In this document: positions 54,216-64,000 of the stretch, one piece after another
How positions within the stretch are numbered: the stretch's first letter is position 1
Layout: each line of letters begins with the position of its first letter
NCBI GenBank assembly: GCA_026122225.1
Contig: JANEZZ010000303.1
Coordinates: 7,501-71,500 of the forward strand
DNA: 64,000 bases
DNA from: Heloderma charlesbogerti
Taxonomy: Eukaryota > Chordata > Lepidosauria > Squamata > Helodermatidae
Direction of reading: 5' to 3'
The notes under the pieces: model-generated
Told to the model about the DNA's origin: nothing
The model's database searches: none
What the model saw: only the letters and a program-made list of their open reading frames with translations
Translations under genes and position numbers: made by a program

Positions 54216-56783
54216 CTGCATGCCTATCATTCACACCATATTTTACCAGCAAAGGAAATCTTCTTTCACTGGCAAAGGGAACCATCTAACAATACAGGAC
54301 CTCCCCTGAGGCCCTGTAATCATGAACCCTGACTCCCATTATGCTTAAGCTTAAAAACATTAGCAAAATTGGTGACCTCCTTCTTAACTCATGTTCTAAA
54401 ATTTTCAAATCCACATAATCTTTTAGGTCATCCTATTCCCAGAAAGTCCAACCTTTTGCCCCCACAATCATCTCCCTCCTTGATGTAAGGCGTTGACTCC
54501 AAAATGGGCCTAAGTTCTTCTTTTCTGGAATTGATGGACCTTTTTATACTTTGGTCCTGTCTAGACACAGGGAGATCCAAAACTACAATATCAGCGATTC
54601 TGGACAACGGGACAGCTGAAACTGCAAGCATCTGCATTTCTTTGTCTTTGTGCATTTCAAAGATACAAAGGCCTCACACAATTCAAAGAGCAGTAAAACA
54701 TTTCTTATCCACATATGAATTACTGCTAATAAGCTCTAAGACAATGGATCTGTGCCTCTGTGTTTCCCTGCTTGCACCTTACACCCTATAGTGTTACCCC
54801 CACTTATAACTACTATCCCTTAAGCTCCCTTCAGCATGCCATGCTAATAAGCTCTCATAGCCTTTAAGCTCCCCTACACCCCATAAACTGTGCCCCCACC
54901 ATATACGCATACCTCTCATAATATCACTAAATGGAAAAAACCAAGGGACAAAATATCCTTACAGTCCCCCCCCCCACCGATACTCATAAAACTACATGAT
55001 GAAAGAAATATGATTTGATGATTTATCCATCAATCTTATCTTATTTCACTAGTACAGTCTTTCACTGCAGGTGCATGTATTATCCTGCTCCCTACACATC
55101 TTAAATTTTTGCAAGGAGTTCACATACAAAAACATATATAAACTTGAACCTGACTATCACTGATGATATGGTAGTGTGATGTCGGTACAGTGGTGTTCAC
55201 TGCAATGTTTCAGAATCCAGTGTAAGACTTTTGTGGGCTCACTCATGTACGTTAATTTGTTTGCTGTTGTCTCTATCTGGGTGGTGTTGAGACCTGCACT
55301 TATTGTTCTTATCCTACCCAAAATAGTCTGCAAGACTCTTTTTTTGTATGTGGTGTGACTGGATGTTGCTCAACTTTGGAACAGCATTAATTCCTGGCTT
55401 GTAGTGGATCAACTTTCGCTCTGGGGCATTCCAGATTGTTTCTGCCACAGTCATAAATTTCTTGCATCTAGGAAAAGTTTGGGTTACAGCTACTGTTGTC
55501 AGGTTCACATTCAACTTTGTTATGACTGTCTAGTTTTCAAAGCCACATTCACTGGCATGTATATTTGTATCATTGTGCTACTATCATAACAAAATGTCTC
55601 TGAAAATGTCTTCTTGATATTCTTCAGCACCTATGGTATCACGTCTTTTTTTCATTCTCAGCCCTATCTCTGCTCCCAGGTGGATGCAAAGGGATGCCCA
55701 ATATCATGCTTGAGACAGGGAGAGGGTCACATCTGACTGCTTGTCTTTTGCCTGGCTCAGGAGGAACTTACTGCTAGGGCCCGGTCTTCAGCTCACATAC
55801 TCTGACTCTGCTCTCTATCTCTGGGGCAGGAGAGTCAGGAGCTCCTCTAGGATCACCCGGCTCAAGATCTGCTTCTCGGCTTCAGTCACTGACGGAAAGC
55901 TTTGGAAGCTCTCTTCTTCTCACCTGACACTGCTACTGCTTATGCCCTCTTGCCGAATTCTTCTTCAGAGCTCTCTACTGCTCTCATCTTGGATAGTATG
56001 GGGCTGTCTCTTGCTTCAGGATCAGACGTCTACATTTTCAAGTCTTTATTTCATTTTTTTTTTGGTGACCATACAGGAAACATTGTCACTTTTATCTTCT
56101 CTGTAGGCCCGTTCTTGAACAATGTTCGGAGATTTTGCCTTGTGGTCTCTTTTCCCACATCATCAAAATGGAAATGCGGTATTTAAGAACAAAGTCCATA
56201 TGCTGTGTGTGGTTTCTTTGGTGGGGGATCTCTCCCTCCAGTTATTCTTATAGTATTATTAGCACAATATGAAGCTTTAAGGATTCCATTTTTGATGAGC
56301 AACAAAGATTCACTGGTGTTGGATCTATTCCTTTTCTAAAGTGAGGATGTATCTTTATTTGCTAAACTAACTAAACTATTTTATCCCCCCCCCCTTGTTA
56401 TGTGTGTGCCTTGCGTTAAAAGGATTTTGTCTGCGTACTTCTCGCTTACCTTGAGGGTGTTAACTAAAAGAACATCACTGTGTCATGTAGATTCAGGAGA
56501 AACAACAGGAACATGGCAACACATACAAACCCAAATGTTATCACGCCTTGATTGATTCCATCCATTCCGTTCAATTTTTTCTGGATGGTCTGCATCTCTG
56601 AATTTGTCCATTCTGAAAAATCTAAGGGACAAAAAATCCCTTACAATCCTCCTGCCCACCGCGTTGGACAAGACCCAGAAGTATTGTCCCCTCTCTTACT
56701 GCTTCTTTTGAATGTCTGAAGGGGCTCTGTCTCAAGTTGCTTCTGCATCAGTCCGTCAGACAAGGGCACCCTAATTATGAGGC
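54216..56783. other. No recognised gene
   Basis: About 2.5 kb. Several C runs (54967, 56384) and AT-rich sequence; the open frames (55741-56106 and others) are overlapping, short and unlike any family I know. Confidence 0.45.
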
Positions 56784-57142
56784 AAAAACAACAAAGAGTC
56801 TTGTGGCACCTTGAAGACTAAAAAATGTATTCTGGCATAAGCTTTCTTGGATTATAGTCCACTTCATTAGGTGCATGGAGCATTATGGAGAGTTTCAGGT
56901 TTTTATACAGTACATAGGGCGGAGTGGGGGGAGAGAATTGTAAACAGTGAGGTCAAAAGGAAATTCAGTGCAGAAAGTACTGATGTGACAATCACAGTAT
57001 TAACAGTATTAGCAACTGTTGCTAATAACAACATCCTGGCACTAGGTAAGCTAATTAACAGATATAGTGAGATAAAAATGTGTTACCCTGATTAAATTTG
57101 CTAGTCTTTAAGGTGGTACAAAATTCTTTGTTGTTTTTGCTG
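56784..57142. mobile_element. Interspersed repeat with inverted termini
   Basis: The left end CAAAAACAACAAAGAGTCTT followed by GTGGCACCTTGAAGACTA is the near complement of the right end (TAGTCTTTAAGGTGGTAC, then CTTTGTTGTTTTTGC). The motif CATAAGCTTTCTTGGATTAT with CCACTTCATTAG is common in sauropsid genomes, and I associate it with Penelope-like elements. The assignment is tentative; no ORF remains. Confidence 0.6.
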
Positions 57143-59508
57143 CAATTGCAGCTACAACTTGGAAAATCAGATTCTGAGGGAGGCTAAAGGCCCTGCCTCA
57201 GGCAATAAATTTGTGACGCGATTTAAAGATGACAAATGTTGAACAAACTTTGTCCAGAATATGCTATCCGGGAACCTAAATTTTCCTGTCATCTGCCTTT
57301 GGCAGCTGTAGCAGTGGGAAATGCCTCTGTGCCTCAAGTGCCTTGTGCATCAAGTGGCAGAGAGGGTGCAACTTGTCTTGGGGAAAAAAATGGCCAAGTC
57401 CATTAGTTGGAACACAGTCACAAATGTGTTACATCCAACTCACCTGGAAATAAGCCTGGTTAACTGAAGTCCATTTAGTTAAATGGGCTGACATACTGAG
57501 GAACGCTGGGTTGATACACATCTACAACACTGTATGCTGTATACAAACTAGTTCAGATGCATCCAGGTTAAAGAGCAGTGGTCTGGTGGAGCCAAGGCTC
57601 ACAGGGACACAGCAGCACCTGAACTTTTTTGTTAGCAGGGATGTTGATGTCATCTGCCCCCCCGCCCCACCGACTTCCCTGTTCCCTCTGAGTTTAGATG
57701 CAATCCTAGCAGTAGCTGGGAGAAATTAATTTTACTAGCAACAGCATCTTGTTCCCTATTGTAATGCAAAGTATTTCAGGACAGGCTTGCTCTTGAATGG
57801 ACAATTAAGATCCATTAGCTTAACAAAAGACCTGTTCCTGGAGGAGATGAAAAGTGCTAAAATTGGTTTGTTGATATGGATCAATATGGCTGCCTGAGTT
57901 TTTGGACTCTCCTCTGGGCATGGCTATGGGGACGGTTATGATGAGTGCCGGCACTTCAAAATTTACCACTACACCACTGTTAAAGAGTGACATAGAACTG
58001 AACATATAAACATGTCATTCTAATCTAGTATATCTTTACATTTCCTTTTGGTGGAAAAAGTGAATAAAATTAAAGAAAAACATTTATCAGACAACTTAAA
58101 GATGACTTAAAATCTTTAATAACACACAGTAGCTGTTAGAGAGTTTACTCAATGCATTTATCTTGTTATAAGGGAAATCAGAAGTCCTTAATAAATACTC
58201 TTTTTGTGTGTTGTTTATCAGCTCAAACACCATATCCTTTTACAAACATGTTGTTTACAAAAATGCTGTGGGGAAAAAGAAAACGGTAAGACGAAATGTG
58301 AGTTTTGTGGACTCAACATGCACACAATTGTATTTTTAATGTCAAATTCATACACAGCAGGTAATATTATTAAAGTTTGTTTGTTTGTTTTTAATCAGAA
58401 GCCAGTGGTAAAACTCTTGAGATCATTTAGTGAGTGGCTGCAAAACTAGGTATACATCAGGGCGGGTGTCTAATGATTCAGTTTCCACATCTGAAAAGTT
58501 AGCACTAAAAAATTAGAACAAATTGATCAAGTCCTAAAAGGAGGCATGATAATGATGGGAAAAAAATCTTGAGTCCAAATATTAACTATTTCACAGAAGG
58601 AAATTCAACAAAGAGGTCCTTGGGACTGAAGGGAGGGTCCCTCTTTGTATCCCACACCGAATACTCTGTAACTCACAGCTGACCAGAACAATGGCCCCAT
58701 CCACAACAAGCTGTGAACAGCTAAAAAGAGACCTCCCTGTGCTCATCTTAAGAAAAAAAATCTACATCCAGATTCACCATCTGCTAGGCCCTCCACAGAG
58801 CTAACATATCTCTGAGCATTCTAGACATCCCTGAGGGCAGGGGAGAAACACAAGTCATCATACACATTGCAGTGTCAAAATCCTTGGGGAAAAATGGGGC
58901 GGCCAGAGAGGGGACAGGGAGAAAAGGTGCATTAGTAATCTCTTTACTCATTTTTGAGCACAAAATCAGGGTGGTTAAAGAGTGGTAAAATGGTAGATTC
59001 TCTCCCCAGCCCAGTACATATTTATGTGTGCATTAGTGATTATAATCTGCATTAGAAATGGTGAATAAATGCAAAGGATGGTAGCAGCTATTTCATATTA
59101 ATTATTTCAGACTAATTATTCTAGAGTAAAAGCATGTGATCTTCTGCATGTAGTAACTCAATTGTCTCTGCACACCAAGGCACATGTCTACAAAACTGCA
59201 TCCCAAAATCAGTTGGAAGGCTACAATCCTGAAACCCATTCAGTTTGGTAGCCTACTCTAGCTCCATGGCTTCATGATTATAATAATATTTCTTGATATG
59301 TTTGGCTTCATCCTAAGACTAGGCAGGAACATTATGGCCAAAGGAGAGTGACTATATGCAAATGAAGGTCAGACTGCTGTGCTTCAAAAACTGTCTAGAA
59401 GAAAAAAATAACTTTGGCAGGTGTCATACAGGACTAAGAAAAACACCCCTGATGAAATTCCTTCTTCTTTGCCACAAGTAGCCACATCTTCCTTTGCATC
59501 TGGTCGCC
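57143..59508. other. No recognised gene
   Basis: About 2.4 kb. A possible remnant of the short palindromic repeat lies at 57425-57480 (ACATCCAACTCACCTGGAAA). Nothing else is supported. Confidence 0.45.
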
Positions 59509-59644
59509 CTGTCTTCCTCAACCTGGTCCCCTCCAGATGTTTTGGACTGCAACTCCCAGCATTCCTGACTATTGGCAATGCTACCTAGGGCTGATGGGAG
59601 CTGAAGTTCAAAAGATTTGGAGGGTGCTGGGTTGGGGAAGGCTG
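59509..59644. mobile_element. Short foldback MITE, copy 2
   Basis: CCTCAACCTGGTCCCCTCCA pairs with TGGAGGGTGCTGGGTTGGGG-like sequence at the right end. GGACTGCAACTCCCAGCATT and its inverse fill the middle. Same family as 17993-18112. Confidence 0.75.
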
Positions 59645-60432
59645 TTTTAGAGTGAAGTGAGATTTGAAATCCAGTTTCACATGTCAGAGTCCCGCCTGCT
59701 ATCTGAGTGCAGACCATGTTGGTTCACTTCCCCCCCACTCAAAAATAGTCTCACTCATGTGAATGGAAAAATAAAACTGATCATAAGTCTGATCATACTT
59801 GAGCTTGAATACTGGACATGAAGTGATTTAACTTAATTGACTTTGATGGCTTTAAAACATGTTCTCCAGCTAAACTGGTTTGTAGACTAGGCTGTATAGG
59901 TTTTTCAGTCTCTATCCAGTAACTTACTAACTTCAGACTGTGAGCTATCTCTGTTTTTTGGGATAAAATATACTTTACATTTTAAAGTCTGCTAAAAAAA
60001 TAGACAAAATGACTGTGGTACTGGAGGCCTACTGGGAGTCTGATCTAGATGGAATTAAAAGTACTAAGTGGCATCTAAATTACTCTGCAAGCAGGTGTAC
60101 TCTTAACTTGGTGTGGAAATCATCACTATACATATGAATAATGATTTCCTATGAAATACAAAAAAGGGCAGAAAGGATTTCCAAGGGTGCAACCTGAAAT
60201 TACTAGTATGTAATAACTTCTCAAGTAAAAATTAATGATTCTTTTCCTTTAATGTATGATCTAGGACAGATGGAACAGTGCCATAGACACCAGGAAGGCT
60301 TGAAAAGGAACTAAACAACTTATAGGACAAACAGAGTTATTGGGAGATAAAGAGTGGTTCTCACACATGAAGGGAGGATGACATGAGGAGGAAGAGGCGA
60401 AGTAAAGACTGTATAGGTAACAAGTCTTGAAA
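59645..60432. other. No recognised feature
   Basis: About 790 bp of AT-rich sequence. Confidence 0.45.
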
Positions 60433-60440
60433 CAACTGGG

Positions 60441-60763
60441 TAGGGATGGCCAGAGTCACCTCCGTCGGGGGCCATTGGTCGCTTGCCAAGCTGCTGCCTC
60501 TGCCAGCTTGGTGCACCACGAGAGCCCCTCAACAGCTCAGTGAGCAACCAACAAGTGTTGCAGACCCACCCCCACCTTCCCCAAGCTGCCATTTTGCACA
60601 AAAATGGCAGCTTGGGGAACGGTTGCTCGTGGACCACGCAGCACTTGCAGACGGGTCCAGTAAGTGCTGTGTGGTCCACGAACGGGGGTCTCTGGAGGGC
60701 CAAGCGGGGGTGGGGAGAGTCCATTGGACTTTACCCCCATATTGGGTGGCAGCAACATCCCTA
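60441..60763. mobile_element. hAT-like multi-hairpin MITE (323 bp)
   Basis: The ends TAGGGATGG and AACATCCCTA are flanked by CAACTGGG (60433-60440) and CAATTGGG (60764-60771), 7 of 8 identical. Two strong hairpins lie inside: CCCCAAGCTGCCATTTTG with AAATGGCAGCTTGGGG (60578-60618), and CGTGGACCACGCAGCACTT with AAGTGCTGTGTGGTCCACG (60629-60681). It is GC-rich compared with its surroundings. The ORFs in it are overlapping on both strands and not coding. Confidence 0.85.
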
Positions 60764-60771
60764 CAATTGGG

Positions 60772-61759
60772 AAAAGGGGAAGAGGTGGCAGGGGTTCCCA
60801 CTGCTCCTGATACATTTTAGAACAGGGAAGGAAGGAAGTGGACACAAGGTATAAGTTCAGATAACCATCTATAGAGTGCTAATATGAAGTGCTAGAGTGT
60901 AAAATTTTCTGTTTTGCCAGTTGTAAGATCAATAGGCAATGGCTCTTTTTGGATATTTAGAGGCAATGAATACACCAATGGGTGAAGGAAAGAAGTTTAT
61001 TTAGCTAAAATAGGCTAATAAGACAAGCAAATAAATAATACAGAATAATGGCAGCAAACAGAAATTACAAGACAAGATTATGGCCCTCCAGCTACTGGGA
61101 GTCCCTTCTAGCACTGGGCGTACCCTGAGAATCAGTCTGGTTGGTTCACCAGCTCCTTCATGATTAATCTGTGTCAAGACTCTGAATTGGGAGGGTCCCA
61201 GGGAATGGTACGCTATCCCATTGATCTCTCCCATTCTGGACATGGTTTCATGACATCATACATTCTGTGGGGGGTGGGGGAGATACTAGTCCTAATAACG
61301 GGCAGAATGCCAGCCCGGGAGATAACATTCTTCTCAGCCATTCTAAGCAACAAGTGGCTAACCTTGAGATTCTGCCAGAAGTTTATCTACATTCTGCTGA
61401 ACAGAGCATCAACAAGTGATTCTCTGGGAACTGACATAACTACCCTCCCTCCCATCAGCTCAGCAGACAGGCACAATGGCACTCTAGACACGGGCAAGAG
61501 AACTGGTGCACCACTAACTCCTCGGTATACAGTGGTCTTCTACATTTCCACTACATCTTTCTATTTTATTTTAAAGGTAGTTCCATCCCTCTAACACACA
61601 CACATGCAGAGGGGGGCGGGGACGGAGAAAGAGGGATTTTGCTTATAAAATTTAGGCAGCCTAAGGCTAACAGTGATTTGGGGAGATGCTAAGGCTTGGA
61701 CTTTGACTCTCCAAGGAGAGGGAACTCCACCATTGTTGAGAGGGAGTTCCTGAGAATGT
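60772..61759. other. No recognised gene
   Basis: About 1 kb; an (AC)n run lies at 61594-61606. Confidence 0.45.
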
Positions 61760-61966
61760 AAGGGCTGTAGTTTGCGGCAAGGCCAAAGCTCAGTGGAAGA
61801 GTACCTGTTTTGCATGCAGAAAGTCCCAGGTTCAAACCCCAACATCTTCAGGCAGGGTTGCGGGAGGGGGAAATATCCTTCCTGAAATTCTGGAGATCCA
61901 CTGTCTGTCAGTGTGGACAACACTGAGCTAGTCTGACACAGTATGAGGCAGCTTCCTATGTTTTAC
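61760..61966 (+). mobile_element. tRNA-derived SINE, copy 3
   Basis: The best copy of the family: A box in AGCTCAGTGGAAGAGTACCT, TTTGCATGCAGAAAGTCCC, B box in GGTTCAAACCCC, then a body with GATCCACTGTCTGTCAGTGT and the end TATGAGGCAGCTTCCTATG. It is decayed in the tRNA part and should not be called a functional tRNA gene. Confidence 0.8.
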
Positions 61967-64000
61967 ACAAGTACTCTTATCAGCTAAATGTGGAAAACAG
62001 CTTGAGAGGGCAGAAGGCACTCCTGATCAATCTTGGAAATTATAGTGGACAGAAGCAAGAAGGGGGTCTCTTTGGTACACAGGGATCAAGTTATTTAGGA
62101 TTTACTGGCCAAACCATGAGTTGTGCTTAGATGCGCTGTATGCCAGAAACACAAGTGCTACTGTTGGCTACCTATGCTACTAAATACAAAGGACACTTTA
62201 CACTTTATCTATGTGCGTGTCATATTAAACTACTTTGACGACCGAGAAGTACATATATATTAAACCTTCCTCTGATATTTACCTCATCAGAAGTACTTGT
62301 ACTCTGTCCCTCTATAGTTTCATGTAATGGAACTTTGGTCAACATCCTCCCACACCCCCAGCTCCTTAATATCTAAATGTTTTATTGCAGGCCCTTTCCC
62401 TGGATATTTGGACAAAAGAGGTCACATGGAACTCCACATTACATATTTTTGTTTTACAGATATTTTAAGTGTATTGCTTTATCAATGTGTGTATGTATTA
62501 ATGAGCTGCCTTGTGCTCCCTTCCAAAATAACAGAGAATAGATAGACAGACAGATCCTACCCATCTCTGTCATGCACAGAATCATACAGTTACACACATA
62601 CAAGGGAAATAACAAAGAGAAGCAGAAATACGATTTTTAAAACACAAATATTTGAATAGAGAGCTACAGCGTAAATGTCCTCCTATTTTATTTTAAAGAT
62701 GGAGGGAGGGATGGATAGGCCCCCTCATAGGTATGTAGGTAGTTAGGCTAGATGGCCTTTGTATCCCTTCCAGTTCTATGTATTTATTTTAAAACCATTC
62801 GCTAGCCATCTTTCCAGTGTGTATGGTGGCACAGAGTAAAAATAATACCAATAAAACAAATTCAGCGTAGCCTTATGCAGACATATATCTGTGTTCAGCC
62901 TATACATGATCGCAATGGCAGAGGTTTTTGTCCTAAAGCACCATATCCAAAACAGAAAACAGACAACCCTCAATAAAGACATGAACATTTTGGTCACAAG
63001 AATACCATCAAACCTCCCTTATTTATGTTTATTTATAAACAAAAGCTTACAACATATTTCAGTTTGCTTTCAATCCCATTTACATCGGCTATGTTTTACT
63101 ACATATATAAGATTATAAAATGAACGCAAAGCTTAATACCGACACTATATAAATGCATCGTAACTGGTGGTGGTGGTGGTAGGGTAGTAGAAAAGATGAG
63201 AATTTCTTTTAAATTTATGCTAAATTCCCTGACCCACCATTCTTGCTTAAAAAAACAACTCCATTTTAATAATAAGAAAAAAATTAAGGTAAAGATGTCA
63301 GAATCATTCGCAGGCTGAAATGATCTTAGCTCAGATGACACCATTCCAAATAATCTCAGTTCACCCATTTTATCAATTAAACAAGTGTGACGCTGTTACT
63401 GAACCTAACTGCAAATATTCAGATTTTTCCCCTCTGTCACACTGAAGGTTATCTCCCTGGTAGCTTTGGAAAAAAAAAATCAGGTGACAGCCATTTCCCA
63501 TGATGCTTTAAGGGCTGTCAAGCTGTCCATCAAGTTGTCACCTGACCAATCGTTCCCATGGTTCTTTTAGACTCTTCGTATGACAAATTGAAAGGCGCTA
63601 TTATCTGCTTGTGGTGAAAAGGAACTGCTTCGGCTTTGATAAGATATCACTAGTCCCAGGTGAGAGGAGGCTGACAGCACATCAAGACAAGACAACACAT
63701 GGAAACACTGAACACAGGAGCCCCTTGGTTTACAAACATCTGTTGTCATTATTTATTACCCTGCTCCCTAGTTTTAGTTTCAGACTTTGTCCTAGGCTGG
63801 TTCAAAAGCAGACGCTCCATTTTCTGTAAGCAAGCCTGACCTGCTGCTTTTGCCATAGCTATTGAGTGCTTAAAACAGAATGAAAAAAGATAACACAGAG
63901 CTACCTACCGTATTTGGTACAACTTGTGCTTGAAATGTTCTGTGAATCTCTTGGTAAAATTATGTCAGAAGAAATGAAAAACCCTGAAAGATAGGAAGAT
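61967..64000. other. No recognised gene to the window end
   Basis: About 2 kb of AT-rich sequence with a short (TGG)n at 63165-63180. No supported exon, RNA or element. Confidence 0.45.

Noticed and set aside
55741..56186. Two overlapping ORFs with hydrophobic residues
   Set aside because: Different frames, no splice signals that fit and no family resemblance.
60320..60854. Five overlapping ORFs on both strands
   Set aside because: They fall on the GC-rich hairpin MITE at 60441-60763, which lacks stops by composition.
61765..61830. tRNA-like A and B boxes
   Set aside because: They belong to a decayed SINE with a SINE body and do not fold into a full tRNA.

Overview
The window looks like nuclear DNA of a squamate reptile, most likely a lizard. 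The evidence is the repeat content: four RTE-BovB LINE copies, a Sauria-type SINE, several CR1-clade and L2-like LINEs, a Penelope-like remnant, an L1-type insertion, a Tc1-like DNA transposon and many short hAT-like or foldback DNA elements. No operons, ribosome binding sites, CRISPR arrays or bacterial genes are seen. All names come from reading the sequence; no database search was possible.

Layout. Positions 1-1250 are a pyrimidine-only low-complexity tract. A CR1 3' end follows (1490-1775), then a Tc1-like transposon (about 1900-6790) that was split by a full-length BovB LINE (2041-5262). The BovB is flanked by a perfect 10-bp target duplication and carries an uninterrupted 1047-codon endonuclease/reverse-transcriptase ORF. 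From 6.8 to 22 kb the sequence is AT-rich with foldback elements, a Penelope-like remnant (8765-9712), a CR1 body (9715-11160) ended by a hAT-like element, an L2-like 3' end (13.5-14.1 kb), a second BovB lacking its 3' half (14493-16468), and an antisense L2-like LINE split by a hAT-like foldback (20.87-22.11 kb). From 22 to 29 kb almost nothing is recognisable. At 29.0-35.3 kb a CR1-clade LINE holds three later insertions: a BovB fragment, a 1.85-kb L1-type element carrying only an ORF1, and a 1.15-kb hAT-like foldback. A third BovB (antisense) lies at 37.9-40.6 kb.

The one convincing host gene is on the + strand at about 42.66-49.5 kb. A short exon (MSEEKVR..., Cys-rich CCC motif, basic end) joins in phase across a 285-bp GT-AG intron to a 2.09-kb exon coding a low-complexity Glu/Gln-rich protein, 735 aa in the two-exon reading. 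A donor-like GTAAGG overlaps its stop codon and is phase-compatible with a plausible 157-bp exon at 49368-49524, so the large exon may be internal. I do not recognise this protein.

The rest (45-64 kb) is intergenic or intronic sequence with CR1 fragments, tRNA-derived SINEs, hAT-like MITEs with 8-bp target duplications, and long stretches in which I see nothing. The history is one of nesting: older CR1, L2 and Tc1 copies serve as landing sites for younger BovB, L1 and hAT elements, and the gene exons survive between them.
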